Source: Streptomyces olivochromogenes (lineage in GTDB: Bacteria > Actinomycetota > Actinomycetes > Streptomycetales > Streptomycetaceae). Taken from it: DNA of 64,000 nucleotides. The stretch's first letter is position 1. Each line of letters opens with the position of its first letter. The translations under genes and the position numbers were made by a program. Of this stretch, positions 1 through 8,989 are shown piece after piece. Location: assembly GCF_021538895.1 (NCBI RefSeq), contig NZ_JADDRL010000040.1, forward strand, positions 1 to 64,000, written 5' to 3'. A model generated the notes under the pieces. That model did not search any database. It was given only the letters and a program-made list of their open reading frames with translations, and was not told where the DNA came from.

Positions 1-322
1 GTTTCCAAACTCTATCAGTGCTTTTCCGTCTCTCTGACCACCCTCTCGCAGACATGCAAAAGGAGACCCAGAGAAAGGATCTGACTAGTTTGGGTGCCGC
101 TGAGCCAGGACGCTTGGTAGCGCCGCTCGGTCTCAAGCAGGGGTACGACTGTACACGGGGCCTTGAAGCACGTGCAAATCGATTGGGCTGGTGGTCTAGA
201 CCACTAGCTGGTAGCTTTCATGCGGAACGGGCACTTCATCTGGCATACCCTGCTGCTCAGCGTGCCGTTCGGGACAGAACTAATGACGGCCCATCTGCCG
301 CTCCACCCCTGGGAGGCTTCCC
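1..322. other. Non-coding left edge and crr promoter region
   Basis: No convincing gene is visible here. Short open frames exist but lack the G/C-rich third positions of the real genes. The first ~160 bases are noticeably less G/C-rich than the rest of the window. The dre palindrome at 190-205 lies about 120 bases before the crr start, so the crr promoter probably lies between them. A GGGAGG ribosome-binding site sits just before the crr start. Confidence 0.6.
190..205. promoter_or_regulatory. DasR-responsive element (dre) upstream of crr-ptsI
   Basis: The 14-base core GTGGTCTAGACCAC is a perfect palindrome and fits the published dre consensus ACTGGTCTAGACCAGT closely. DasR is the GntR-family N-acetylglucosamine regulator of Streptomyces; it controls crr-ptsI and chitinolytic genes. 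The site lies about 120 bases before crr. Seen: the palindrome and its position. Inferred: DasR occupancy. Confidence 0.88.
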
Positions 323-772
323 ATGACCACCGTGACGTCCCCTGTCGCAGGACGCTCCATCGGACTGGCATCCGTGCCGGATCCGGTCTTCTCCGGGGCC
401 ATGGTCGGCCCGGGTACCGCTATCGACCCCGTCCGTGAGCCTGCCGAGGCCGTCTCGCCGGTGGACGGCGTCATCGTCTCCCTGCACCCGCACGCCTTCG
501 TCGTCGTCGACGACGAAGGCCATGGCGTACTCACCCACCTTGGCATCGACACCGTGCAGCTCAATGGCGAAGGCTTCGAGCTGCTCGTCAACAAGGGCGA
601 CACCGTGACCCGCGGCCAGAGCATCGTCCGCTGGAACCCGGCCGCCGTCGAGGAGACCGGCAAGTCCCCGATCTGCCCCATCGTGGCGCTGGAAGCCACG
701 GCCGAGTCCCTTTCCGAGCTCCGTGACGACGGCGATGTGAAGCCCGGCGACAGCCTCTTCGTCTGGAAGTGA
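323..772 (+). CDS. crr: PTS glucose-family EIIA component
   Basis: 149-residue phosphocarrier of the sugar phosphotransferase system, in the EIIA-Glc/Crr family. It passes phosphate from HPr to sugar permeases in the cytoplasm. The C-terminal ~115 residues form the EIIA fold; the conserved GVLTHLGIDTV segment holds the phospho-acceptor His72, and the accessory histidine is near residue 57. The ~30-residue N-terminal leader is usual in actinomycetes. Start ATG 323 follows a GGGAGG ribosome-binding site. ptsI lies 78 bases downstream, consistent with a crr-ptsI operon under the dre site at 190-205. In Streptomyces this EIIA serves N-acetylglucosamine uptake among other roles; the substrate partner is not visible here. 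Confidence 0.95.
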   Translation: MTTVTSPVAGRSIGLASVPDPVFSGAMVGPGTAIDPVREPAEAVSPVDGVIVSLHPHAFVVVDDEGHGVLTHLGIDTVQLNGEGFELLVNKGDTVTRGQSIVRWNPAAVEETGKSPICPIVALEATAESLSELRDDGDVKPGDSLFVWK

Positions 773-814
773 CGTCGTTGCCGTCGTGCGACGGCGAGCA
801 GGACAACCACCGCG

Positions 815-831
815 GCGGCGGGACCCGCCGC
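815..831 (+). promoter_or_regulatory. Intercistronic hairpin between crr and ptsI
   Basis: GCGGCGGG and CCCGCCGC flank a single A, giving a compact inverted repeat that ends about 6 bases before the ptsI ribosome-binding site. It has no T-run, so it is a weak terminator candidate. It could be an RNA-processing or stability element that sets the crr/ptsI ratio. Role inferred only. Confidence 0.4.
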
Positions 832-850
832 ACTATCGGAGACGGGTGAG

Positions 851-2521
851 ATGGAGACAACGCTGCGAGGCGTCGGCGTGAGCCACGGTGTGGCGATCGG
901 CGAGGTTCGGCACATGGGAACGGCGGTGCTGGAACCGCCTGCCAAGCAGATCCCGGCGGAGGAGGCGGAGCGCGAGCAGGGGCGTGCCCGCCAGGCCGTG
1001 GAAGCCGTGGCCGCTGACCTGATGGCGCGCGGCAATCTGGCCGGGGGCGAGGCCCAGGCGGTGCTTGAGGCGCAGGCCATGATGGCCCAGGACCCCGAGC
1101 TCATCGCGGACGTGGATCGGCGTATCGCCGTCGGCAGCACGGCCGAGCGTGCCGTGTACGACGCGCTCGCCGCGTACCGGGAGCTGCTGGCCGGGGCCGG
1201 TGAGTACTTCGCCGGCCGGGTGGCCGACCTCGACGACGTGCGGAACCGTATCGTCGCCCGGCTGCTCGGGGTGCCCATGCCGGGTGTCCCGGACAGCGAC
1301 GAGCCGTACGTCCTTGTCGCCCGTGACCTCGCGCCCGCCGACACGGCCCTGCTGGACCCGACCCTGGTGCTCGGCTTCGTCACCGAGGAGGGCGGGCCGA
1401 CCAGCCACAGCGCGATCCTGGCACGGGCGCTCGGCGTTCCGGCCGTCGTGGCGCTGCCGGGTGCCGTTGACCTGGCCGAGGGCACGGTGATCGCCGTGGA
1501 CGGCAGCACCGGTGACATCTTCGTCAACCCGAGCGAGCAGAAGAAGGCGCAGCTGGAGGCCGCGGCGGCCGAGCGCAAGGCCGCGCTGGCCGCCTCGACC
1601 GGGCCGGGTGCCACGGCCGACGGACACAGGGTGCCGCTGCTGGCCAACGTCGGTGGGCCCGCGGACGTGCCGGCCGCCGTCGAGGCCGGCGCGGAGGGCG
1701 TCGGTCTCTTCCGTACCGAGTTCCTCTTCCTCGACGACAGCAAGAGGGCGCCGTCCGAGGAGAAGCAGGTCGAGGCCTACCGGCAGGTTCTCGAAGCGTT
1801 TCCCGAGGGCCGTGTCGTCGTGCGCGTGCTGGACGCGGGTGCCGACAAGCCGCTGGAGTTCCTGACCCCGGCGGACGAGCCGAACCCGGCGCTGGGCGTG
1901 CGCGGTCTGCGGACGCTGCTCGACCACCCCGAGGTCCTGCGCACGCAGCTGACCGCGCTGGCGACGGCCGCGGAGGGACTGCCGGTCTACCTCGAAGTGA
2001 TGGCTCCGATGGTGGCCGACCGGGCCGACGCGAAGGCGTTCGCGGACGCCTGCCGTGACGCGGGGCTGCGCGCGAAGTTCGGCGCGATGGTGGAGATCCC
2101 GTCGGCCGCGCTGCGGGCGCGCTCGATTCTGCAGGAGGTCGAGTTCCTGTCCCTGGGGACGAATGACCTCGCGCAGTACACGTTCGCCGCGGACCGCCAG
2201 GTGGGTGCGGTGTCGCGTCTGCAGGATCCGTGGCAGCCCGCGCTGCTCGACCTGGTCGCGCTGGCCGCCGAGGCGGCGAAGGCCGAGGGCAAGAGCTGTG
2301 GTGTGTGTGGCGAGGCCGCGTCCGACCCGCTGCTGGCCTGTGTGCTGACGGGTCTGGGTGTCACCTCCCTGTCCATGGGTGCGGCGTCGATTCCCTATGT
2401 CCGGGCGACGCTGGCCAAGTACACGATGGCCCAGTGCGAGCGGGCCGCGTCAGCCGCGCGCGCGACGGACAGCGCCGAGGAGGCGCGTGGCGCCGCCCAG
2501 GCTGTGCTGTCCGGCGAGTAG
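851..2521 (+). CDS. ptsI: PTS enzyme I, phosphoenolpyruvate-protein phosphotransferase
   Basis: 556-residue enzyme I, the first step of the PTS: it autophosphorylates from phosphoenolpyruvate and passes phosphate to HPr. The N-terminal HPr-binding domain leads into the swivelling phosphohistidine domain with the motif GGPTSHSAILAR; His186 is the expected phosphorylated residue. The C-terminal PEP-binding TIM barrel follows, with conserved segments EGVGLFRTEFLF and GTNDLAQYTFAADR and a CGEAASDP cysteine region near the end. Length is normal for the family. Start ATG 851 follows GGAG at suitable spacing. It is the second gene of the crr-ptsI unit and is followed by a hairpin terminator at 2566-2599. 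Confidence 0.96.
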   Translation: METTLRGVGVSHGVAIGEVRHMGTAVLEPPAKQIPAEEAEREQGRARQAVEAVAADLMARGNLAGGEAQAVLEAQAMMAQDPELIADVDRRIAVGSTAERAVYDALAAYRELLAGAGEYFAGRVADLDDVRNRIVARLLGVPMPGVPDSDEPYVLVARDLAPADTALLDPTLVLGFVTEEGGPTSHSAILARALGVPAVVALPGAVDLAEGTVIAVDGSTGDIFVNPSEQKKAQLEAAAAERKAALAASTGPGATADGHRVPLLANVGGPADVPAAVEAGAEGVGLFRTEFLFLDDSKRAPSEEKQVEAYRQVLEAFPEGRVVVRVLDAGADKPLEFLTPADEPNPALGVRGLRTLLDHPEVLRTQLTALATAAEGLPVYLEVMAPMVADRADAKAFADACRDAGLRAKFGAMVEIPSAALRARSILQEVEFLSLGTNDLAQYTFAADRQVGAVSRLQDPWQPALLDLVALAAEAAKAEGKSCGVCGEAASDPLLACVLTGLGVTSLSMGAASIPYVRATLAKYTMAQCERAASAARATDSAEEARGAAQAVLSGE

Positions 2522-2565
2522 AGGGTGCGGTCCGGCGAGCGGTCGGACCACGTCAAGGGTTTGAT

Positions 2566-2599
2566 CAGGGGCGCTCCGCCTGCGGGTGGGGCGCCCCTG
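2566..2599. terminator. Hairpin terminator after ptsI
   Basis: CAGGGGCGC pairs perfectly with GCGCCCCTG around a loop of about 16 bases, 45 bases after the ptsI stop. The next gene converges from the minus strand and ends at 2606, so the hairpin probably serves both directions. It has no T-run, as is common in Streptomyces. Confidence 0.75.
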
Positions 2600-2605
2600 G
2601 TGTGT

Positions 2606-3499
2606 TCAGTGGCGGTGTCCCGGGGGCGTGTCCTCCTCACCGAGGTCGGGTGGGACGCAGTAGTCCACGCCGGATTCGGGGGCGATGAGGTCTCCGTTCT
2701 CGATGTCGGTGCAGTAGGCGTCGAAGACCTCGGCCGCGGTGAGGGGTGCCAGTCCGTCTCCTCGCAGGCGCCAGCCGTAGATACGGTCCGTGGTCCCCGG
2801 GGCGGTGGTGCGCATGACGAGTCCGCCGGCGCTGCGGGTGGCCAGGCCCAGGGCGAGGACGGTGGTGAATTCGAGGGCTTCCGCCTCGTCCAGGTGGGTG
2901 GCGCCGTCGCTGTCGTCGTCGGCGTGGAGGACGGAGACGAGGGGTTCGGGTGTGCTCATGACGCTGCACACCAGGTGTCGTTGGCCGGGAGCGGCCGTGT
3001 CGAGGATGCGGACGACGAGGTCGGCGGCGTGGGTGAAGGCGGCTCGGCCGATGTCCTCGCCGCAGGAGGCGCAGGGTCCGAGGCGGGCCAGCAGGGTGCT
3101 CGCGTACTCCCAGGTGGCTTGGCGGACGGCCTCGTCGACGAGGGCGGGCAGCAGGTCGGCGAGGGCCTGGCCGTCGTACGCGATGGTGGGGCCGGTGGCC
3201 GCGAGTTCCGCCGTGAAGCGGGTGCGGCTCGTCGGGACGTCCGGGTCGAGGCTGTTCTCGGCGCAGAATTCGGCGTACTCCTCGGGGTCGAAGAGGGCCA
3301 GTGTGGTGTGGCCGCCCTGCGCGGCGCGGGTCTTGAGGACGGCCTCCACCTGCCGGAGGTAGGCCGCGTGGTCGTCGAAGGTGAAGCTGCGGTAGCGCCG
3401 CATGGCGCGGAAGTCGTGCTCGTCGGTCAGCAGGCCGATGGTGCCGGCGATTTCGCGGTGCAGGACGCGTCGCATGGCCTGGTGGTCGGTGTGCGCCAT
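2606..3499 (-). CDS. Conserved hypothetical protein, function unknown
   Basis: 297-residue soluble protein with no family I recognise. It has no signal peptide or membrane segment. A CASC pair near the middle could be structural or bind metal. The body alternates helices with strands and ends in an acidic tail. Start ATG 3499 is preferred over an upstream in-frame start at 3532 because a strong AGGGGG ribosome-binding site lies just before it. It converges with ptsI, and the remnant MFS gene lies just upstream on the same strand. Its codon use is normal for the genome. Confidence 0.7.
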   Translation of the reverse strand: MAHTDHQAMRRVLHREIAGTIGLLTDEHDFRAMRRYRSFTFDDHAAYLRQVEAVLKTRAAQGGHTTLALFDPEEYAEFCAENSLDPDVPTSRTRFTAELAATGPTIAYDGQALADLLPALVDEAVRQATWEYASTLLARLGPCASCGEDIGRAAFTHAADLVVRILDTAAPGQRHLVCSVMSTPEPLVSVLHADDDSDGATHLDEAEALEFTTVLALGLATRSAGGLVMRTTAPGTTDRIYGWRLRGDGLAPLTAAEVFDAYCTDIENGDLIAPESGVDYCVPPDLGEEDTPPGHRH

Positions 3500-3521
3500 G
3501 TTTCCCCCTGTGCGCAGTCGA

Positions 3522-4340
3522 TCAATGTTCACTCACCGTAACCGGCGGCACTGACAATGGGGTCCGTCGCAGGCGGTCACGGACCGGGCGGTGCTGGAAC
3601 GCGCAGGTCACGGCGATGGTCGTGCCGAAGACGGTCCAGCCGAGGGGGCCCGCGGCGATGGCCGCGGTGACGGCGAGTGGCCCGAGGCTGCGCTGGGCGG
3701 ACTGGGCGAGTCCGTGGAGGCCGCGGAGCTTGGTCGTCGCCGCGCCGCCGTCGGCCGAGAGCGCCATCGTGATGCCGCCGAGGGCGAAGGCGGCGGAGAG
3801 CGGGATGAGGAGGGCGCGGGCGGCCGCGGTGGTGGCGAAGCGGGCGAGGGGGATCTGGAGGGCCACGACCATCACGCTGTTGAGGAGCAGGAGCAGGGGT
3901 GCGAGGCCGTGGGGTGCGTGGCTGGTGTGGGCGATCCTCAGGGGCAGGCCGACCTTGAAGACGGTGTCGTCGAGGAAGAGCACCGTCTCAGTGGCGACGT
4001 AGGCAAGGTAGGTGCGGTCGCGCCAGGGGTTGGCGGGCCCGGTGGTGGGGGGCTTGTCCGTCGAGGCGGCGACGATGCGGGAGGGCGACGGGGGTTCCCC
4101 GCAGCGCAGGGTGAGGAGCGCGGCGGCGGCGAAGGAGAGGGCGTCGCCGGTGAGGAGCCAGCGGTAGGCCGTGGTGGTGCCGAGGGTGAGGGCCGCCGCG
4201 GCAGCGAGGCCGCCCAGGGCCCGGCCGGCGTTGGCGACGGTGCGGTGGAAGGCCTGGTAGCGGACGCGGTCCGGTCCGGCGACGCGGGTGGCGTAGAGCC
4301 TGGTGAGGACGTTCGCGGCCCGGTCGCCGAGGCTGCCCCG
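3522..4340 (-). pseudogene. Decayed MFS transporter, 5' part lost
   Basis: In one minus-strand frame about 270 residues resemble the middle and C-terminal part of a major facilitator transporter. The loop after helix 3 (GDRAANVLTRLYATRV) is present, followed by helices around ALTLGTTTAYRWLLTGDALS and TYLAYVATETVLFLDDTVFK, then the C-terminal half. There is no start codon with a ribosome-binding site and no helix 1-3 region; recognisable homology stops near 4337. A helix also seems to be missing between ALSADGGAAT and LHGLAQSAQRSLGP. Full-length relatives have about 400 residues and 12 helices. I read it as a remnant of a deletion. A GTG at 3983 could start a shorter product, but that would be half a transporter. 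Confidence 0.65.
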
Positions 4341-4402
4341 AGCGGCTGGCCTCGGACTTCGCCGCCGTGCTGGGCGAGTCCGAGGCCACCTATGGAGGCT
4401 GA
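4331..4402 (+). pseudogene. Possible 3' end remnant of a lost plus-strand gene
   Basis: A plus-strand frame reads about 23 residues (including CPERLASDFAAVLGESEA) ending in TGA at 4400-4402. Most of its third positions are G or C. It begins where homology of the minus-strand MFS remnant ends (~4337). This fits one deletion that removed the 5' halves of two divergent genes and joined what was left. The fragment is too short to assign a family. Confidence 0.35.
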
Positions 4403-4420
4403 CCGAAACCTCTGGAGCGG

Positions 4421-6388
4421 TCAGGCGCGCTTGCGGGCGAGCTCCTCGTAGAAGCCCAGCAGGCCGAGGTTGTCGATGGAGCCCGGGTTCACGGCCTTCT
4501 CCAGAGGGGTGCCCTGGAGGAGGCGCTTGACCGGTACCTCGATGCGCTTTCCGGTGAGGGTGTGCGGGACGCCGGGCACCTCGATGATCTCGTCGGGGAC
4601 GTGGCGCGGCGAGAGCTGTTCGCGGATGGCCTGTTTGACGCGGTTCACCAGGGCCTCGTCGAGGACCGCGCCCGGGGCCAGGTGCACGAACAGCGGCATC
4701 CAGTAGCCCCCGTCGGGCTGCTCGATGCCGATGACCAGGGATTCCTTGATCTCGGGGAGGCGTTCGACGACCTCGTAGATGTCCGCCGACCCCATGCGCA
4801 CGCCCTGGCGGTTGAGAGTGGAGTCGGAGCGGCCGTGGATGACGACTGAGCCCCGGGAGGTGACCGTGATCCAGTCACCGTGACGCCAGACGCCCGGGTA
4901 GGTGTCGAAGTAGCTGTCGTGGTACCGGCTGCCGTCCGGGTCGTTCCAGAAGTGGATCGGCATGGAGGGCATGGGGTTGGTGACCACCAGCTCGCCCACC
5001 TCGTCGACGAGGGCGGCGCCGTTCGGGTCCCAGGACTGCAGGTCGGTGCCCAGGCAGGGCGCCTGGAGCTCGCCGATGTACACCGGGAGCGTCGGTACGG
5101 CTCCGGCGAAGCAGGAGCACACGTCCGTGCCGCCGCTGACGGAGGCGATCCACAGGTCGTCGCGGACCTCGTCGTGCAGCCAGCGGAAGCCGTCGGGCGG
5201 CAGGGGCGAGCCCGTGGTGGCGACGCACCGCACCCTGGAGAGGTCGAAGTCGCGGGACGGGTGCACGCCGGCCTTGCGGCAGGCCATGACGTACGCGGCC
5301 GAGGTGCCGTAGAGGGTGGCTCCGGTGCGTTCGGCGATCCGCCACTGGGCGCCCGTGTCCGGGTAGCCCGGGCTGCCGTCGTACAGGACGATCGTCGTGC
5401 CCGTGAGCAGGCCGGAGACGAGGAAGTTCCACATCATCCAGCCGGTCGAGGTGTACCAGAAGAAACGGTCCTCGGGGCCCAGGTCGCAGTGCAGGCCGAG
5501 CTGCTTGAGGTGCTCGACCAGGATGCCGCCCTGGGACTGGACGATGGCCTTGGGCAGGCCGGTCGTGCCGGAGGAGTAAAGCACCCACAGGGGGTGCTCG
5601 AACGGGACCTGTTCGAAGACGGGCTCCGTGTCGGCCGACGTCAGGGCCGACCACTCCAGGGCTCCTTCGGGCGCCTCGGTGCCGAGGAGCGGGATGTGGA
5701 CGACGGCGCGCAGGGTGGGCAATTCGCGGCGGAGTTCGGCGACGATCTCGCGGCGGTCGTGCTCCTTGCCGCCGTAGCGGTAACCGTCGACGGTGAACAG
5801 GACGACGGGTTCGACCTGCTGGAAGCGGTCCAGGACGCTGCGGGCGCCGAAGTCGGGGGCGCAGGAGGTCCACACGGCGCCGACGGCGGCCGTGGCGAGG
5901 AGGGCGACGACGGCCTCGGGGATGTTCGGGAGGTAGCCGCTGACCCGGTCTCCGGGACGGACGCCGAGGGCGCGCAGTTCGGCGGCCAGGGAGCCCACCT
6001 GGCGGCGCAGCTCGGACCAGGTCACCGGGCGCGGATCGTGGGTCTCGTCGACGTAGAGGAGTGCGGCGTCGTCCGGCCGGGTCGCCGCGGAGCGCAGGGC
6101 GTGCTCGGCGTAGTTCAGGGTCGCCCCGGGGAACCACTGCGCGCCGGGCATCGCGCGGTCGCCGAGCACGCGCGCGTAGGGCGTGGCGAACCGTACGTCG
6201 AACCACTCGGTGACGGCTTTCCAGAAGGTGTCCAGCTCGTCGACGGACCAGCGGTGCAGTGCCGCGTAGCCGCCCTCGGACGGTGCGCCGTGGTGCTCGG
6301 CCGCCCAGGCCTGGAACTTCGTGATGCGTGCCTGGGCGATCCGTTCCGGATCTGGCTGCCAGAGCGGCAGGGGGTTCGCGGTCGACAT
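4421..6388 (-). CDS. Acetoacetyl-CoA synthetase (acetoacetate-CoA ligase)
   Basis: 655-residue adenylate-forming enzyme. It activates acetoacetate with ATP and CoA, feeding ketone bodies into acyl-CoA metabolism. The N-terminal block (WAAEHHG, WFDVRFATPYARVL, WFPGATLNYAEH) is typical of acetoacetyl-CoA synthetases and longer than in ordinary acyl-CoA ligases. The AMP-binding P-loop YSSGTTGLPK is at residues 271-280, the hinge GRSDSTLNRQGVRMG lies near residue 530, and TLTGKRIEVPVKR near the C-terminus carries the expected catalytic lysine. Length is right for the family. It stands alone, divergent from the GH31 gene. An acetyl-CoA synthetase is a less likely alternative because the N-terminal motifs differ. 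Confidence 0.92.
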   Translation of the reverse strand: MSTANPLPLWQPDPERIAQARITKFQAWAAEHHGAPSEGGYAALHRWSVDELDTFWKAVTEWFDVRFATPYARVLGDRAMPGAQWFPGATLNYAEHALRSAATRPDDAALLYVDETHDPRPVTWSELRRQVGSLAAELRALGVRPGDRVSGYLPNIPEAVVALLATAAVGAVWTSCAPDFGARSVLDRFQQVEPVVLFTVDGYRYGGKEHDRREIVAELRRELPTLRAVVHIPLLGTEAPEGALEWSALTSADTEPVFEQVPFEHPLWVLYSSGTTGLPKAIVQSQGGILVEHLKQLGLHCDLGPEDRFFWYTSTGWMMWNFLVSGLLTGTTIVLYDGSPGYPDTGAQWRIAERTGATLYGTSAAYVMACRKAGVHPSRDFDLSRVRCVATTGSPLPPDGFRWLHDEVRDDLWIASVSGGTDVCSCFAGAVPTLPVYIGELQAPCLGTDLQSWDPNGAALVDEVGELVVTNPMPSMPIHFWNDPDGSRYHDSYFDTYPGVWRHGDWITVTSRGSVVIHGRSDSTLNRQGVRMGSADIYEVVERLPEIKESLVIGIEQPDGGYWMPLFVHLAPGAVLDEALVNRVKQAIREQLSPRHVPDEIIEVPGVPHTLTGKRIEVPVKRLLQGTPLEKAVNPGSIDNLGLLGFYEELARKRA

Positions 6389-6567
6389 GGGCGGCTCCCG
6401 GACTGTGCGCGTTGTGTGCGTCGCTCGCGCACGGGCAGGGGTGTGCGCGTGACGCGGCTGACACGGACGATGCCATGTGATCGACTTCTACACCAGGGCG
6501 CGCCCCACATAGTCGTTGGCGTGAAGGTGTGGTCCCAGCACGGGTGAACGGCAGTTGAACGGCACGC

Positions 6568-8961
6568 GTGGGTGGGGCGATGAGTGGCAGGGTGAACAGC
6601 ATGGACGGTCGTGACCTGGTGCGTTCGGTGAAGGTGGTCGGTTCGACGAGAGCGGCCCAGGGGTTGCGTACCGTGAGGGCCGCGTGGCGCAGGAGGCGTA
6701 CCGACGCTGCCGGGCTGCCGCCGCGGGGCGCCGAGCGCGCGCGGGTGCCCGGGCCGGTGCAGGGCGCGGAGCCCGGGCCCGGGGGCGGTCTCATCCGTTT
6801 CAGCCGGTCCGAGCTGCGGATCCTGGTCACCGTGAACGGCGCCGTCTTCTGGGGCTGGGACGGGGCCGGTCCCGAGCCGTCGTACGCGCTCGCGGGGCGC
6901 TGTCCGGAGCCGGACCCCAGGGCGGTGCTGGAGCCGGACAAGGACGGCGGCTGGCGGGTCGTGGCCGAGCGGGTGACGATCGTCGTCTCCCGGCACGGCG
7001 CGATCGAGGTGTGCACACCGGGTGGCGTGATGCTGCGGCGGGATCTGCCGCCGCGGTGGTGGGAGCCGGTGGGCGGCGGTGCGGCGCGCTGGCTGCAGCG
7101 GTCGGAGGTGGCCGCCGACGCGCGCTTCTTCGGCCTGGGAGGCCGTGCGTCGGGCGCCCGGCTGCGCGAGGGTACGTACCGGCTGTGGAACACCGACCCG
7201 GGCGGTTCCTTCGGCCCCGGTGACGATCCGCTGTACATCACCATGCCGGTGCAGCTGGTGGTCGCCGACGCGGCGACGCACCTGCTGTTCCACGACTCCT
7301 CGTGGGACGGGACGGTGACGCTGCGGGAGGGCGAGGAGGGCGCCGGGTCGGGCCACGACCGGACCGGGCGGTGCGAGCTCCGGATGGACGGCGGCCCGCT
7401 GCGCTGCTGGGTGGTGGTGGGCGCTCCCGCGCGCGTGCTGCACACGTGGGCCTCGATGACGGGTGCGCCCGCGCTGCCGCCGGCGTGGGCGCTCGGGCAC
7501 CATCACGCGCGCTGGGGCTTCGGCAGCGAGCAGGAGGTGCGCCGGATCGTCGCCGGGTACCGGGAGCGCGATCTGCCGCTGGACGCGGTGCACCTGGACA
7601 TCGACCACTACGACGCGCATCAGGTGTTCACCGTCGACCGGGAGCGCTTCCCGGGGCTGCCGGCGCTCGCGGAGGAACTGCGGCGGGACGGGGTCCGGCT
7701 GGTGTCGATCGTCGATCCCGCGGTGAAGGCCGCGCCGGGCAACGCCGTGTTCGACGGCGGGTCGGCCGTGGACGCCTTCGTGCGGGACGCCGCCGGGGGG
7801 ATGGTGCGGGGCGAGGTGTGGCCCGGGGAGTCGGTCTATCCGGACTTCACGCACACGCGCGTGCGGAAGTGGTGGGGCGGCCTCTACGAGGAGCGGCTCG
7901 GGCAGGGCTTCGCCGGGTTCTGGCACGACATGAACGAGCCCACGTCCTTCAACGCCTTCGGTGAGTCGACGCTGCCGCGCTCGGCACGGCACGCCCTGGA
8001 GGGCCGCGGCGGCGACCACAGGGAGGCCCACAACGTGTACGCGCTGTGCATGGCCAAGGCGGGCTTCGAGGGGCTGCGCGAGCTCGCTCCCCGGCAGCGG
8101 CCGTTTTTGTTCTCGCGCTCCGGCTGGGCCGGTATGCAGCGCTACGGGGGCACGTGGTCCGGGGACGTGGCTACCGGCTGGCCCGGGCTGCGGGCGTCCC
8201 TGTCTCTGGTGCTGGGGCTCGGGCTGTGCGGGGTGCCGTACTCGGGACCGGACGTGGGCGGCTTCGACGGGAGCCCGTCGCCGGAGCTGTATCTGCGGTG
8301 GTTCCAGCTGGGCGCGTACCTGCCGCTGTTCCGCACGCACGCGAGTCTGCGGGCGGGGCGCAGGGAGCCGTGGGAGTTCGGGCAGGACGTGCTGGAGCAC
8401 GCGCGCGTGGCACTCGCCGAACGCCGTCGGCTGCTGCCGTACTTCATGACGCTGGCCCATGTGGCCCGGCGTACCGGCGCCCCCTATGTGCGGCCCCTGT
8501 GGTGGGGCTCGCCGGAGGACCGGGCGCTGCGCGACTGCGACGACGCCTTCCTGCTGGGCGACAGCCTGCTGGTGGCACCGGTGCTCGATCCGGGCACGGA
8601 CCGGCGCGCGGTGCAGCTGCCCCGGGGGCGCTGGTACGACACGGTGACCGGGCGGGTCTACGAGGGGCCGGGGCAGGTCCTGGTGGACGCCCCCTTGTCC
8701 CGGATCCCGGTGCTCGCGCGCGCGGGTGCCGTGGTGCCCGTGCAGGGCGAGGACGGCGGGCTGGAGCTGGAGGTGTGGGCGCCCGTCCGGGGCCGGAGCG
8801 GCGGCGGGGTGGTCGTGCCGGACGCGGGCGACGGATGGGACGAGCCGGAGATCGAGCGCTACGTCGCCCGCTGGGAGGGCCGACAGGTGGTGGTCACCCG
8901 GGAAGGGGAGGACGGCGCGGGCGGCCCTGCCTACCCGGTGCGCATACGCGGGCTGGGGTGA
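6568..8961 (+). CDS. Glycoside hydrolase family 31, alpha-glucosidase-like
   Basis: About 797 residues, GH31 type, which hydrolyses alpha-linked glucosides or related sugars. The nucleophile motif WHDMNEPTSF is present, with Asp454 the expected nucleophile. Downstream FSRSGWAGMQRYGGTWSGD carries the acid/base aspartate. A galactose-mutarotase-like N-terminal domain precedes the (beta/alpha)8 barrel, and beta-sandwich domains follow. No signal peptide is visible, so the enzyme is probably cytoplasmic. The start is uncertain: GTG 6568, ATG 6580 and ATG 6601 are all in frame, and the last two have G-rich sequence before them. It converges with the Nudix gene. Substrate cannot be read from sequence; alpha-glucosidase is the default. 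Confidence 0.9.
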   Translation: MGGAMSGRVNSMDGRDLVRSVKVVGSTRAAQGLRTVRAAWRRRRTDAAGLPPRGAERARVPGPVQGAEPGPGGGLIRFSRSELRILVTVNGAVFWGWDGAGPEPSYALAGRCPEPDPRAVLEPDKDGGWRVVAERVTIVVSRHGAIEVCTPGGVMLRRDLPPRWWEPVGGGAARWLQRSEVAADARFFGLGGRASGARLREGTYRLWNTDPGGSFGPGDDPLYITMPVQLVVADAATHLLFHDSSWDGTVTLREGEEGAGSGHDRTGRCELRMDGGPLRCWVVVGAPARVLHTWASMTGAPALPPAWALGHHHARWGFGSEQEVRRIVAGYRERDLPLDAVHLDIDHYDAHQVFTVDRERFPGLPALAEELRRDGVRLVSIVDPAVKAAPGNAVFDGGSAVDAFVRDAAGGMVRGEVWPGESVYPDFTHTRVRKWWGGLYEERLGQGFAGFWHDMNEPTSFNAFGESTLPRSARHALEGRGGDHREAHNVYALCMAKAGFEGLRELAPRQRPFLFSRSGWAGMQRYGGTWSGDVATGWPGLRASLSLVLGLGLCGVPYSGPDVGGFDGSPSPELYLRWFQLGAYLPLFRTHASLRAGRREPWEFGQDVLEHARVALAERRRLLPYFMTLAHVARRTGAPYVRPLWWGSPEDRALRDCDDAFLLGDSLLVAPVLDPGTDRRAVQLPRGRWYDTVTGRVYEGPGQVLVDAPLSRIPVLARAGAVVPVQGEDGGLELEVWAPVRGRSGGGVVVPDAGDGWDEPEIERYVARWEGRQVVVTREGEDGAGGPAYPVRIRGLG

Positions 8962-8989
8962 GCGGGGCTCGCCGGCGTGAGCGCGGGGC

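Noticed and set aside
18..326. Plus-strand frame at the left edge
   Set aside because: Codon use unlike real genes here, no ribosome-binding site, and it overlaps the crr regulatory region.
3988..4389. Minus-strand frame of 133 codons overlapping the MFS remnant
   Set aside because: Pro/Arg/His-rich out-of-frame shadow; the MFS homology is in another frame.
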